This document shows positions 17,422-25,310 of a stretch of 64,000 nt of DNA, piece by piece. The notes beneath the pieces are model-generated. The model did no database searches, was not told where the DNA came from, and saw nothing but the letters and a program-made list of their open reading frames with translations. The position numbers and the translations under genes are program-made. The DNA comes from Streptococcus infantis. GTDB lineage: Bacteria > Bacillota > Bacilli > Lactobacillales > Streptococcaceae. Location: NCBI RefSeq assembly GCF_021497965.1, contig NZ_CP046525.1, positions 62,001 through 126,000 on the forward strand. Reading direction: 5' to 3'. Position 1 is the first letter of the stretch; each line of letters begins with the position of its first letter.

Positions 17422-18609
17422 ATGATTAAAGAAACTAGATTATTAGTATACTTGACAAGTATTGTATTCAATACAGAAATAATGCGATACGGAAGTGTAG
17501 TTTTTGAAGATAAAGTTGTAAAAAAACTTGCCTCGATTGATGAGAATGCTTCGTGGGTAAATGGCTTACAAGCCGTTGCTTATGAAGTGAAAGGCGAGGA
17601 TACTATCTACATGGTTGTCAGAGGGGCTGATGTAGGGATTGGGAAAAAACTCTTTCGTAAGACGGGAGCTGATGCTCGTTTCATCCCCAAGGTGAATGAC
17701 GAAGATAGTTTCAAAACGATTTTTCAAGACTGGATTTATAGCTCGACTCTAGGTAGTATGGGCTTGGTCCACTTGTATCAGTATGATAGTCTTCAAACGT
17801 TTTATCATTCCTTGAGAAAGAAGTATCCCCACAAACGCTTTGTAGTTTCCGGTGTATCTTTGGGAGGATTGCTGGCTCAACGTTTATACATCTTTGAGGA
17901 TGGGATAGAGAGATGTCTAACATTTTCTGCGACTTCCCCTTGGTGGACTTTTAATCGGCGCAGTCAAGAAATTTTGAAAGAGTCTCATTTTTTAAAGAGT
18001 GATGACAACTTGATAAACTTCTATTCCAATCACGATCCCTTCCGCTTTTTACCTTTATTTAAAAGACATCTGGGTCAACAAAAGAATGTACTTTTACAAC
18101 CTTTCCAATCTCGCTCGAACTTTTTTGCGACAGTGATTGAAAGAATCTACTGGGCACATATCCCCAATTATTATACCTACACAGATACAGGCAGCGTAAG
18201 GCAGAGACAAGATCATTCTAAAATACAGAAATGGAACAACTGGTTAAACAGTAGGGCGAGTTATTCAAACTTGATAAACATTAGCGTAGTGGCAATAAGT
18301 ATCATATTGGCCCTTGTTTTAGCCCTTGTTTTCCCGCTTTTGAACACTTACGACATTCTATCTCCAATTTATAGTCTGGAATCATCATTTGGAATTTTCT
18401 TTTCACTTGCTAGTGGTTTCTTGTTTTTGTGCTTTTTTATTCCAACCTTAGTTGTAAAAACCAATTGGAAGTATCTGATGTTTTTGATGAATCTAGTAAT
18501 CATATGGTTCTCTCCATTTTGGGTATTGTTACTTGCGTTAAGTATTATTTTTGAATCCATTTCGAATAAGGAAGAGAACAGTAATAAAAGAATAGGGAGA
18601 GTAGAATGA
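17422..18609 (+). CDS. alpha/beta-hydrolase-like protein with C-terminal membrane anchor
   Basis: 395 aa. The nucleophile elbow GVSLGG is at residues 144-149 (Ser146), preceded by the lipase-like strand MVVRGADVG. The C-terminal third has three hydrophobic segments (about 288-315, 325-350, 352-380), so the hydrolase part is probably tethered to the membrane. The start at 17422 has no clear ribosome binding site and lies just after a terminator; a later ATG at 17482 is possible. Its stop overlaps the start of the next hydrolase-like gene (ATGA). Substrate unknown; a lipid or acylated surface molecule is a guess from fold and anchor. Confidence 0.75.
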   Translation: MIKETRLLVYLTSIVFNTEIMRYGSVVFEDKVVKKLASIDENASWVNGLQAVAYEVKGEDTIYMVVRGADVGIGKKLFRKTGADARFIPKVNDEDSFKTIFQDWIYSSTLGSMGLVHLYQYDSLQTFYHSLRKKYPHKRFVVSGVSLGGLLAQRLYIFEDGIERCLTFSATSPWWTFNRRSQEILKESHFLKSDDNLINFYSNHDPFRFLPLFKRHLGQQKNVLLQPFQSRSNFFATVIERIYWAHIPNYYTYTDTGSVRQRQDHSKIQKWNNWLNSRASYSNLINISVVAISIILALVLALVFPLLNTYDILSPIYSLESSFGIFFSLASGFLFLCFFIPTLVVKTNWKYLMFLMNLVIIWFSPFWVLLLALSIIFESISNKEENSNKRIGRVE

Positions 18610-19793
18610 GGAACATCATTGATTATGCTCAGGGGTTGAAAACATACTCATTTGACCAAGTCTTTTTTAAAGATTTAGATGTCCTTGCATTGACAGAAGT
18701 AGCCTATTTACCTTTTGAGCAGATCATTACTGAAGGTGAAATAACATTAGAAAAATTAGCGCAGTATTATACGACGCTTAATGGTGAAAAAGGGGAAATT
18801 TTATCAGTTATTACTACACCTAGAATTGATTTGCTTAGAATTTTAGGACGTAGTGCTCGGTATGGCACTATTGAAGCTTTTGATTTTATTAATAAAATCG
18901 ATTCAAATATTGAGCGTCAATTTTCAGCCATAACCTATCGTCTAGGAGAAGAAAAATATTTGGTTGTTTTTCGAGGTACAGATGAGAATCTGATTGGTTG
19001 GAAAGAAGACTTCCACATGACCTTTATGCACGAGGTTCCAGCTCAACAGTCTGCCCATCAATACTTAGAAAAGCGGATGACGGAGTACCCAGGAGAGTAT
19101 ATTGTATCTGGTCACTCTAAAGGTGGAAATCTTGCAATTTATGCCAGTTCAAAGTTAGACGAAGAAAAGCAGAATTCGGTTTCAGAAATTTATGCCTTTG
19201 ATGCTCCAGGTCTTCATGAGTCCCTTTTGGAGTCAGAAGGATTTCTCCGAATAAAAGATAGAATTGCCTCCTACATTCCTCAAGACTCAATGGTGAGCGT
19301 CTTATTGGAGCCACCGGTGAATGCCAAAGTAGTCAAGAGTAACGCCATTTTGCTTCTTCAACACGATACGTTCTCTTGGGAGGTGGGGCAAATAGACTTT
19401 GTCCAGATTGAAAATCAATCTCAGTTAAGTATTCATGCCGACAAGGTTATTTCGAGCTGGTTAGATACCATGAGTAACAATGAAAAGCAAGAGTTTTCAG
19501 ATGTTATCTTTGATGTCTTTTTGGAATCAGGTATTAATAAATTCGCAGACATAACAGTTGATACTCCGAAGAAGATTATCAACATTGTTAATAATATGAC
19601 TCGTCTAACATCTGAACAAAAGAAGATGACCATACAAGTTTTCTTCAAACTATTCAATGCTCAATTTGATGTTTTTAAGAGTTATCTTCCAAAGCCCATT
19701 CAGAAGGTCGAAGGTAAAGTGGAACATTTTGCCAAAAGTGCATTTTCAAATATCACAGGAGTTTTCAAAAGGTCTAAACGAAAAGGTAAATAG
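18606..19793 (+). CDS. Mbeg1/DUF2974-like lipase-fold protein
   Basis: 395 aa. The N-terminal MRNIIDYAQGLKTYSFDQV and the lipase-class-3-like segment VVFRGTDEN-x-GWKEDF are typical of the DUF2974/Mbeg1 family. The nucleophile elbow is GHSKGG at 159-164 (Ser161), and YAFDAPGLHES supplies the usual Asp region. No signal peptide or membrane helix is visible. GGGAGAGTAG precedes the ATG, which overlaps the upstream stop by 4 nt, so the two hydrolase-like genes are translated together. Both products being 395 aa is coincidental; their sequences differ. Enzyme activity is predicted from the fold only. Confidence 0.8.
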   Translation: MRNIIDYAQGLKTYSFDQVFFKDLDVLALTEVAYLPFEQIITEGEITLEKLAQYYTTLNGEKGEILSVITTPRIDLLRILGRSARYGTIEAFDFINKIDSNIERQFSAITYRLGEEKYLVVFRGTDENLIGWKEDFHMTFMHEVPAQQSAHQYLEKRMTEYPGEYIVSGHSKGGNLAIYASSKLDEEKQNSVSEIYAFDAPGLHESLLESEGFLRIKDRIASYIPQDSMVSVLLEPPVNAKVVKSNAILLLQHDTFSWEVGQIDFVQIENQSQLSIHADKVISSWLDTMSNNEKQEFSDVIFDVFLESGINKFADITVDTPKKIINIVNNMTRLTSEQKKMTIQVFFKLFNAQFDVFKSYLPKPIQKVEGKVEHFAKSAFSNITGVFKRSKRKGK

Positions 19794-19841
19794 ATTTTCT
19801 CGAAACTACAAGATGAGAAATAGTGGTTCGTTAGACATATA

Positions 19842-19877
19842 AAATCCCAGCTATTCCTAAATAGCTGGGATTTTTTT
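19842..19877. terminator. bidirectional terminator between convergent genes
   Basis: ATCCCAGCTATT and AATAGCTGGGAT form a perfect 12-bp stem with T runs on the plus side and an A-rich flank serving the minus strand. It sits at the junction of two convergent genes. Confidence 0.92.
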
Positions 19878-20835
19878 ATAAGAAGACAAGAATTCGAAGA
19901 TAGTCGAAAACAAGTGCCATTTCTGCTAGGAAGAATAGAAATAGAATGCCACCGTTGACTAGGAATGCCAAGAGGAGACGATAGAAGGAGTCAACTTGAC
20001 TATCCTTGCTAGGTCTTGAAATGATATAGAGGTTACCAAGTAGAACCATGCCCATACTAATGAGGCAGAGAAGAGCCGCAAAGCGTAGACCGTTAAAGAA
20101 GGCAAAGAAGCTAGCAATGCCTGTCAAGAGAATTGGGATAGCCAAGAGTCTGCTATGTACTTGAAAGGCTCTTTCCAATGTCCAATCACTGTCCTGATCG
20201 ACAAAACGTTTGACTACAAATCCACCCATGAGGATAGAGAAGAAGAACAAACTTGTCGCTACCAGGATGGAGAAGATAGAAAAGAGATTTAGTGAAGGGA
20301 GATGCTGGAGAGCTTTAGAGTCGATGGCTGCCATGCGGCCGTAGTAGCCTTGCTTGGCGTGATAAACTGTAAAGAGGAAACTCGTGGCAGAAAAGATAGT
20401 TAGGAGCGCAAAAGCAGTGTAACTGTGTTTTTTATCTGTATCAAACCTTGCTGTCGGTTCTTTAAGGGCACCTTGTAACCAAATCCAAAAGTCAGCTAGT
20501 TCTTCTTTGAAGATTACCGTTTTTGTAGGTACAGGATCTGGGACAAATGGACTTTCCAAAGATTTGCTAGGCTGAGGTGCTTCTTTGACAGGCTCTTCTG
20601 ACTGGTCTGTCTTTGTTGCCAGTTTATCTTCAGCTTCTTCTTGTTCTTCAGTCTCTACTTTTTCTAAATCAGCATCCTGTTCTTCGGGCTTGTCTTGAGG
20701 ATTTTCTTCAACTACTGCCAACTCTTCTTTTTCTTTTAGTTCTTCCACGGGAATGACTGGGTCAGATGGACTTTCTTTTTTATCATTGTTGGCTGTTTTC
20801 TCGAAATCAGCACTTTCAAACCATTCTTGAGTCAT
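19876..20835 (-). CDS. polytopic membrane protein with long acidic N-terminus
   Basis: 319 aa. Residues about 1-105 are highly acidic and Pro/Glu/Lys rich, without a hydrophobic segment. Five or so membrane helices follow (starting AFALLTIFSATSFLFTVY near 141, ending in a hydrophobic C-terminus). The layout resembles streptococcal DUF6574-type proteins; I am not certain of the family. The ATG at 20835 is preceded by GGGAGG at 9 nt. It is the last gene of the PadR / DUF1700 / DUF4097 operon, so it may act with those envelope proteins. The pneumococcal locus has a similar gene in the same place (SP_0097). Confidence 0.78.
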   Translation of the reverse strand: MTQEWFESADFEKTANNDKKESPSDPVIPVEELKEKEELAVVEENPQDKPEEQDADLEKVETEEQEEAEDKLATKTDQSEEPVKEAPQPSKSLESPFVPDPVPTKTVIFKEELADFWIWLQGALKEPTARFDTDKKHSYTAFALLTIFSATSFLFTVYHAKQGYYGRMAAIDSKALQHLPSLNLFSIFSILVATSLFFFSILMGGFVVKRFVDQDSDWTLERAFQVHSRLLAIPILLTGIASFFAFFNGLRFAALLCLISMGMVLLGNLYIISRPSKDSQVDSFYRLLLAFLVNGGILFLFFLAEMALVFDYLRILVFL

Positions 20836-20865
20836 GATGAGACCTCCCTTTTGATTAGTAACTTT

Positions 20866-21812
20866 TTATTCATGATTTCTATAAGAAGGCGAGCGAACAT
20901 CCTCTTTTGGTAGATTGATGTCTCGACCAGCTTTTGCGACAAGTAAATCTTGTGTATCTTTTTTCTCTGATTTGTAAGGATTAGAGAACTCTTCATCTTC
21001 CTTATTTTCCTCGTTTGGATTATATCCTTCCCGACTACGATGATAGATGGAACCATGGTCAGAAGAAAGATCTAGATTGATTCTGTCAAATTCTTTTGGG
21101 TTAGCTTTAGGGTCATATCTTTTTCTGTCTCTAATTCCACTCTGCCATGGATTTGGATGTCGTCAGCAGAGATATGTTCATGTTCTGCTTGGATGCGGCT
21201 GTCAGTCAGACTGGTTTCAAATACATTGACAATTCCAGCTGTGGTTAGTTGGCTATTTTTAATCTCGCTATCAGTGATCCGAAGAAGATAGCCATTTGAC
21301 TGAATCTTAGCATTGCTGATTTTTGCATTGGAAATTGAAAGGATACGATGGTCAACCTGAGCTGTAAGATTTTTTAAGTCCTTTCCTCTTGGTAATGAGA
21401 GAACAACTTCATCATTGCGACTAGAAACTCCGCTTACGATAAAGAGGATACCCTGGATACTAGAACCAACAGAAGGACGTGTAGTTGACTTGGTGTCGGA
21501 AATCTCAAGAGTTTTTTCTTTGCTAGAATGTTGAAGATTCTCTTTTTCAGAGATGGTTGGATGATACTGGATGTGAATCTTATCATCGTTTGACTCCGTA
21601 ATAACTAGAGAATGTTGTGTTAGTGAGATGTTAAGATTTTCGATATCTTGATCAAATGTGAGCTCTTCCATTCGGCTCTCAAAGACTGGATTTTGAGACA
21701 TTGCAAGGAGGCTTCTGACACCATCAGTTTGGATACCGATGATCATCATGGAAAAACCGATGATACTGGTGACAATACCAAAGATAAGAAATCCTTTTGT
21801 TAATTTACGCAT
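20866..21812 (-). pseudogene. DUF4097-type putative adhesin, broken by a 1-nt frameshift
   Basis: The intact frame runs from an ATG at 21812, with AGAGAGGTG just upstream and an 8-nt overlap with the DUF1700 gene, to a stop at 21072 (246 aa). It has one N-terminal membrane segment and then a repetitive beta-rich DUF4097 region (LDNLNI-type and ITDSEIKNSQL repeats). After TLKLTQK, the expected ending continues in the -1 frame as EFDRINLDLSSDHGSIY and on to SPYKSEKKDTQDLLVAKAG-type sequence, stopping at 20866. Restoring one base in the A4 tract at 21094-21097 gives a 315-aa protein like the pneumococcal one. The lost tail is 30 nt before the next start, as expected for an intact operon. Mutation or assembly error cannot be told apart here. 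Confidence 0.8.
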
Positions 21813-22398
21813 GACTTTCACCTCTCTTTCCTCTATTAAGAATCCACTGAATGAGTCGAAGGACTAGTATTCCAAAGAAACGGGTCACATAGGAAGTTGC
21901 TAGCAAAACGAGGGACGAAGCTCCGATTGCCAGTAAACCTCCACCAAAAATCAGCATAAAGGCAGATGTAGATTCAGCCAGAACGTAGAAGCTTTCAAAT
22001 AGGAGGACAGCTCCGAGCACCATTCCAGCTGCCGATACAGCAAAGAAGGTTAAAAGTATACTAATCGCAGCGATAAAAATCCCGATGATAACCATGAGGA
22101 AACCAATTGCTACAGGGATGCCGATAGGAGCCGCAAGAAGTGCTAGGATAGCGATTTGTATCACTTGACGGTTATTCTTACTTGAATTTTCTTCGTTGAT
22201 TTTTTTATCGAGAAGTGTTGTCAAAATATCATGGGCAGCCTCTTTTGGACTACCGAGACTAGCTATGAGTTCTTCCTCACCTTCTGGACCAGCATCATCA
22301 AAGAGTTCTTTGAAGTAGTCCATGGCTTCGATACGATCAGCTTGAGGAAGCTTCATCAGATAGGCTTCAAGCTGATTCAAATATTCAGTTCTTGTCAT
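21805..22398 (-). CDS. DUF1700 (HAAS-domain) membrane protein
   Basis: 197 aa. The N-terminal 70 residues (EYLNQLEAYLMKLP, then GSPKEAAHDIL) are the HAAS/DUF1700 domain found next to PadR regulators. Four hydrophobic segments follow in the rest. It starts inside the 3' end of padR with a 14-nt overlap and overlaps the DUF4097 start at its own 3' end, so all three are translationally coupled. HAAS proteins are thought to link PadR regulators to membrane partners, but the mechanism is not established. Equivalent to pneumococcal SP_0099. Confidence 0.88.
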   Translation of the reverse strand: MTRTEYLNQLEAYLMKLPQADRIEAMDYFKELFDDAGPEGEEELIASLGSPKEAAHDILTTLLDKKINEENSSKNNRQVIQIAILALLAAPIGIPVAIGFLMVIIGIFIAAISILLTFFAVSAAGMVLGAVLLFESFYVLAESTSAFMLIFGGGLLAIGASSLVLLATSYVTRFFGILVLRLIQWILNRGKRGESHA

Positions 22399-22711
22399 GG
22401 CGAATGCTCCCTTCTATAATGCCGTTGATAGTGTCAGTGTAGAGTGTCCACTCTTCTCTGAGTACAAATAGTTGCTCCTCCCCAATCTCTGTTAAGGAGT
22501 AGTATTTCCGCATCCGACCTTGGTATTCGCGAGAGTATGTAGTCAGATAGCGGTTGGTATCCAGTTTTTTCAGGATGGGGTAGAGAGTAGATTCCTTGAT
22601 TTTGGCAATGAGTTTAATGGTTTGGCTAATTTCATAACCATAGGAATCCCCTTGTTCTAGAATGGCCAAGATGAGAAACTCAATCAAGGCCGATGATGTT
22701 GGGAAATACAT
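22385..22711 (-). CDS. PadR-family transcriptional regulator
   Basis: 108 aa, typical for the short PadR type. A winged helix at the N-terminus (SALIEFLILAILEQGDSYGYE, a trademark PadR start, here shown as position 7-27) is followed by STLYPILKKLD, and by RKYYSLTEIGEEQL in the wing. A short C-terminal helix for dimerisation ends the protein. AAAGGAGG precedes the ATG at 22711. It is first in the operon and its promoter is flanked by palindromes, so it probably represses its own operon until an envelope signal or small molecule is sensed. Counterpart of pneumococcal SP_0100. Confidence 0.92.
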   Translation of the reverse strand: MYFPTSSALIEFLILAILEQGDSYGYEISQTIKLIAKIKESTLYPILKKLDTNRYLTTYSREYQGRMRKYYSLTEIGEEQLFVLREEWTLYTDTINGIIEGSIRHDKN

Positions 22712-22730
22712 GGGGCACCTCCTTTTTAGT

Positions 22731-22819
22731 ATATAAAAATTTTATATATAATTATTCTACACATATATCATACATCTAAATGGAAACGCTGTCAAGAAAT
22801 ATGTATAAAAATTTTACAT
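22731..22819 (-). promoter_or_regulatory. padR operon promoter with two flanking palindromes
   Basis: On the minus strand TTGACA (22795-22790), a 17-bp spacer and TATGAT (22772-22767) form a near-consensus promoter. A perfect 17-nt palindrome, ATATAAAAATTTTATAT, lies downstream at 22731-22747. A second site with ATGT...ACAT arms, ATGTATAAAAATTTTACAT, lies upstream at 22801-22819. ATGT/ACAT arms are known in PadR-family operators. A cre-like TGGAAACGCTGTCA with one mismatch (22781-22794) overlaps the -35. Confidence 0.75.
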
Positions 22820-22822
22820 ATA

Positions 22823-22849
22823 AAAAATCTTCCAGCAAAAACTAGAAGA
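22823..22849 (-). terminator. terminator after the MFS gene
   Basis: On the minus strand AATCTTC, a TAGTTTTTGCTG loop, GAAGATT, then T5, right after the MFS stop codon. Confidence 0.75.
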
Positions 22850-24015
22850 TTAGAGGATTTTATCCGCTCGATCCACCATAAAGAGGGCTGTTGTCATGAT
22901 GATATCAATAACTAGAAGAGCCAATACCGCTGGAACCCAAGAATGGAACATATCAAAACTGTAACCAAAGAGAGTTGGTCCAAAGGCAGCTAGGATGTAA
23001 CCACCGGTCTGGGCAAGTCCAGATAATTGAGCTGTCTTTTCAGGAGAACTGGTTTTGATAGAGAAACAAACCATGAGGTAAGGGAAAAGGGCGCTGCAGG
23101 CTGTCCCAATCAAGAGTTGCGCCACCAGCCAGTATAAGAAACTGTTGCTTGGGTATAAAAGCATGGCGATTCCTAACATACCAGCCAAAGAGATGACTGT
23201 TAACATGATTTGACGGTGACGATTAGATAAACGAGTCGTTAGACTTGGAATAGTCATGGAGAAGGGAATGCTAATCAGTGAAAAGATAGAAGCCAAAAGA
23301 CCAGCATCTGTATGAGATAGTCCGGCACTGATTGTCATGGTTGGTAGCCAGGTCATGCAGGTATAGAAGAGTAAAGACTGAAGCCCGCCAAATACAATAA
23401 TAGCCCAAACTTGCTTACTTTTTAGGATATTCTCTGTTTCTTTTTTCTCTTCATGTCCTTCTAGGAAATGATTGTGGCTATGGTTAGGGAACCAGACAAA
23501 TAAAGTTAGTAGACAGACCAAGGATAAGCAGAGAATCAAGCCTCTCCATGATGTTGCCTGAGTAATGGGGACTGAAAGATAGGAAGCAAGAGCAGTGGCA
23601 ATCCCCATAGTCGTCACATAAATCGTTGTCAGGAAGCTAATCTTTTGTGGGTAGTTTGCCTGAATGACACTAGGAAGAAGCACGTTGAAAATAGCGATAC
23701 TTGCTCCGATAAGTAAGGTTCCCAGATAGAGCAGAGGGAGATTGAAGATACGAATCACTGAACCGACGGTCAAGACGATAAGACTATAGGTGAAAAGATG
23801 CTCAAGTCCAATTTTTGAGCTAAGCGGCTCGCAAAAGAAGAGAAGAGGGCAAACATCAAGAGAGGAAGACTCGTCAAAACCCCAAGTGAGCTGACCTCAA
23901 CTCCTAAACCTTGGGCGATATCTCCTAAAATAGTTGGTAAGGCAGTAAAAGGAGTTCTTAAGACTGCTCCAATTAAGATAATTCCTAGAATAAAAAAGAG
24001 TGATCGTTTTTTCAT
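22850..24015 (-). pseudogene. CynX/NimT-type MFS transporter, broken by a 1-nt frameshift
   Basis: Two adjacent frames together make one major facilitator protein. The first part starts at the ATG at 24015 (GAGG 7 nt upstream) with MKKRSLFFILGIILIGAVLR and runs to ASRLAQK. It then continues wrongly as LDLSIFSP and stops at 23770. In the next frame the expected sequence IGLEHLFTYSLIVLTVGS appears and continues without a break to 22850 (twelve helices in total). The break falls in an A5 run (23812-23816 on the plus strand) where A6 would restore the frame. It corresponds to pneumococcal SP_0101, a CynX-like carrier of unknown substrate. A real mutation, slippage-based switching or a base-calling error are all possible. 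Confidence 0.83.
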
Positions 24016-24189
24016 GTGAACCTCAACAAACTGATTTTGATAACAGCTTATTTTAAGGCTTTTTCCTATAGATGTCAAGATGGCGTGAGGGGATCCGTTT
24101 TTAGCTGCGAAAAATCATTGAAAAAAGTTTGATAAATTTACTAGTTTTTTTCTGCAATTCAAATAAAAATAGGAAAGTCTGGGAATTTG

Positions 24190-24198
24190 TGATAAAAT
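24190..24198 (+). promoter_or_regulatory. extended -10 promoter
   Basis: TGATAAAAT: TGn directly before TAAAAT, 30 nt upstream of the glycosyltransferase start. No -35 was recognised. Confidence 0.5.
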
Positions 24199-24227
24199 AG
24201 TGAAAGAAAATATTTAGGAGACTATAA

Positions 24228-25262
24228 GTGATTCAACAAATCGATAATTTAATCGTCTCTATTGTGATTAGTGCTTATAATGAAGAGAAGTACTTACCAG
24301 GCTTAATTGAAGATTTAAAAAGACAGACATACAGTAAAGAAAATATTGAAATTCTATTTATTAATGCAATGTCTACTGATAAGACAACCGATATTATTCA
24401 GAGATTCATCTCTGAGGATACTGAATTTAGGTCAATTAGATTGTATGATAACCCTAAAAAGAATCAAGCAAGTGGTTTTAATTTAGGGATTAAGAACTCT
24501 AATGGAGACGTTGTTTTGAAGATTGATGCGCATTCCAAAGTCACAGAGGATTTTGTGAAGAATAATGTTGAACTCATCAATCAAGGGGAATATGTCTGTG
24601 GGGGGCCTAGACCAACGCTTGTTGAAGATGAGGGTAAATGGTCAGAAGCTTTACATATTGTTGAAGAAAATATGTTTGGAAGCAGCATCGCAGATTATCG
24701 AAACAGCTCTCAAGACAGATATGTTTCTTCTATTTTTCATGGTATGTACCGTCGAGGAGTTTTTGAGCAAGCTGGTTTAGTCGATGAACAACTCGGAAGA
24801 ACGGAAGATAATGAGCTTCATTATCGTATCAGAAAACACGGATATAAGATAAGATTTAGTCCCAATGTTTTATCTTATCAATATATTCGCCCAACATTTA
24901 AAAAGATGCTCCACCAAAAGTATTCAAATGGTCTATGGATTGGATTGACAACTCATGTTAAACCAAGATGCCTATCAATCTTTCATTATGTTCCCTTTGC
25001 TTTTGTGTTAAGCATTTTTGTAGGTGCTATGTTACTACCTTTTTCACCATTGTTTTTAGTGCTTCTTTTTGCAGTATATAGTCTACTTGTAACATCTTTG
25101 ACGATACTTGCTTTATTGAAACATAAAAACGAAGTATTATTGTTAATGCCTGCTATGTTATTTTCAATCCATTTTGCCTATGGGATAGGAACATTGGTTG
25201 GGTTAATCAAAGGTTTCAAATGGAAAAAAAGTTACAGCTACGACATTCAATATTTAAGTTGA
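24228..25262 (+). CDS. family 2 glycosyltransferase with C-terminal membrane segments
   Basis: 344 aa from a GTG at 24228 preceded by AGGAGACTATAA. The GT-A fold shows as VSIVISAYNEEKYLPGLI (nucleotide-sugar binding strand), the MSTDKTTDI loop and VVLKIDAHSKV in place of a DxD motif; GRTEDNELHYR supplies the catalytic-base region. Two to three hydrophobic segments after residue 255 anchor it to the membrane. The pneumococcal counterpart is SP_0102. The following gene encodes a CapD/FlaA1-type nucleotide-sugar enzyme, so the pair probably builds a surface or capsule-like glycan outside the main capsule locus. Codon use is more AT-rich than neighbouring genes. Confidence 0.88.
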   Translation: MIQQIDNLIVSIVISAYNEEKYLPGLIEDLKRQTYSKENIEILFINAMSTDKTTDIIQRFISEDTEFRSIRLYDNPKKNQASGFNLGIKNSNGDVVLKIDAHSKVTEDFVKNNVELINQGEYVCGGPRPTLVEDEGKWSEALHIVEENMFGSSIADYRNSSQDRYVSSIFHGMYRRGVFEQAGLVDEQLGRTEDNELHYRIRKHGYKIRFSPNVLSYQYIRPTFKKMLHQKYSNGLWIGLTTHVKPRCLSIFHYVPFAFVLSIFVGAMLLPFSPLFLVLLFAVYSLLVTSLTILALLKHKNEVLLLMPAMLFSIHFAYGIGTLVGLIKGFKWKKSYSYDIQYLS

Positions 25263-25310
25263 GAATACTCTCATACCAAAAATTTCTCTGTGTAGGAGGA
25301 TACCATTCAC

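Noticed and set aside
20866-21812. Programmed -1 frameshifting in the DUF4097 gene
   Set aside because: The region around CAAAAG does not make a proper X-XXY-YYZ slippery heptamer in frame, and no stimulatory structure is evident. A lost base is simpler.
23770-24015. Programmed frameshifting in the MFS gene
   Set aside because: An A5 run alone is too short for efficient slippage and the needed shift matches a missing A. Listed as a broken gene instead.
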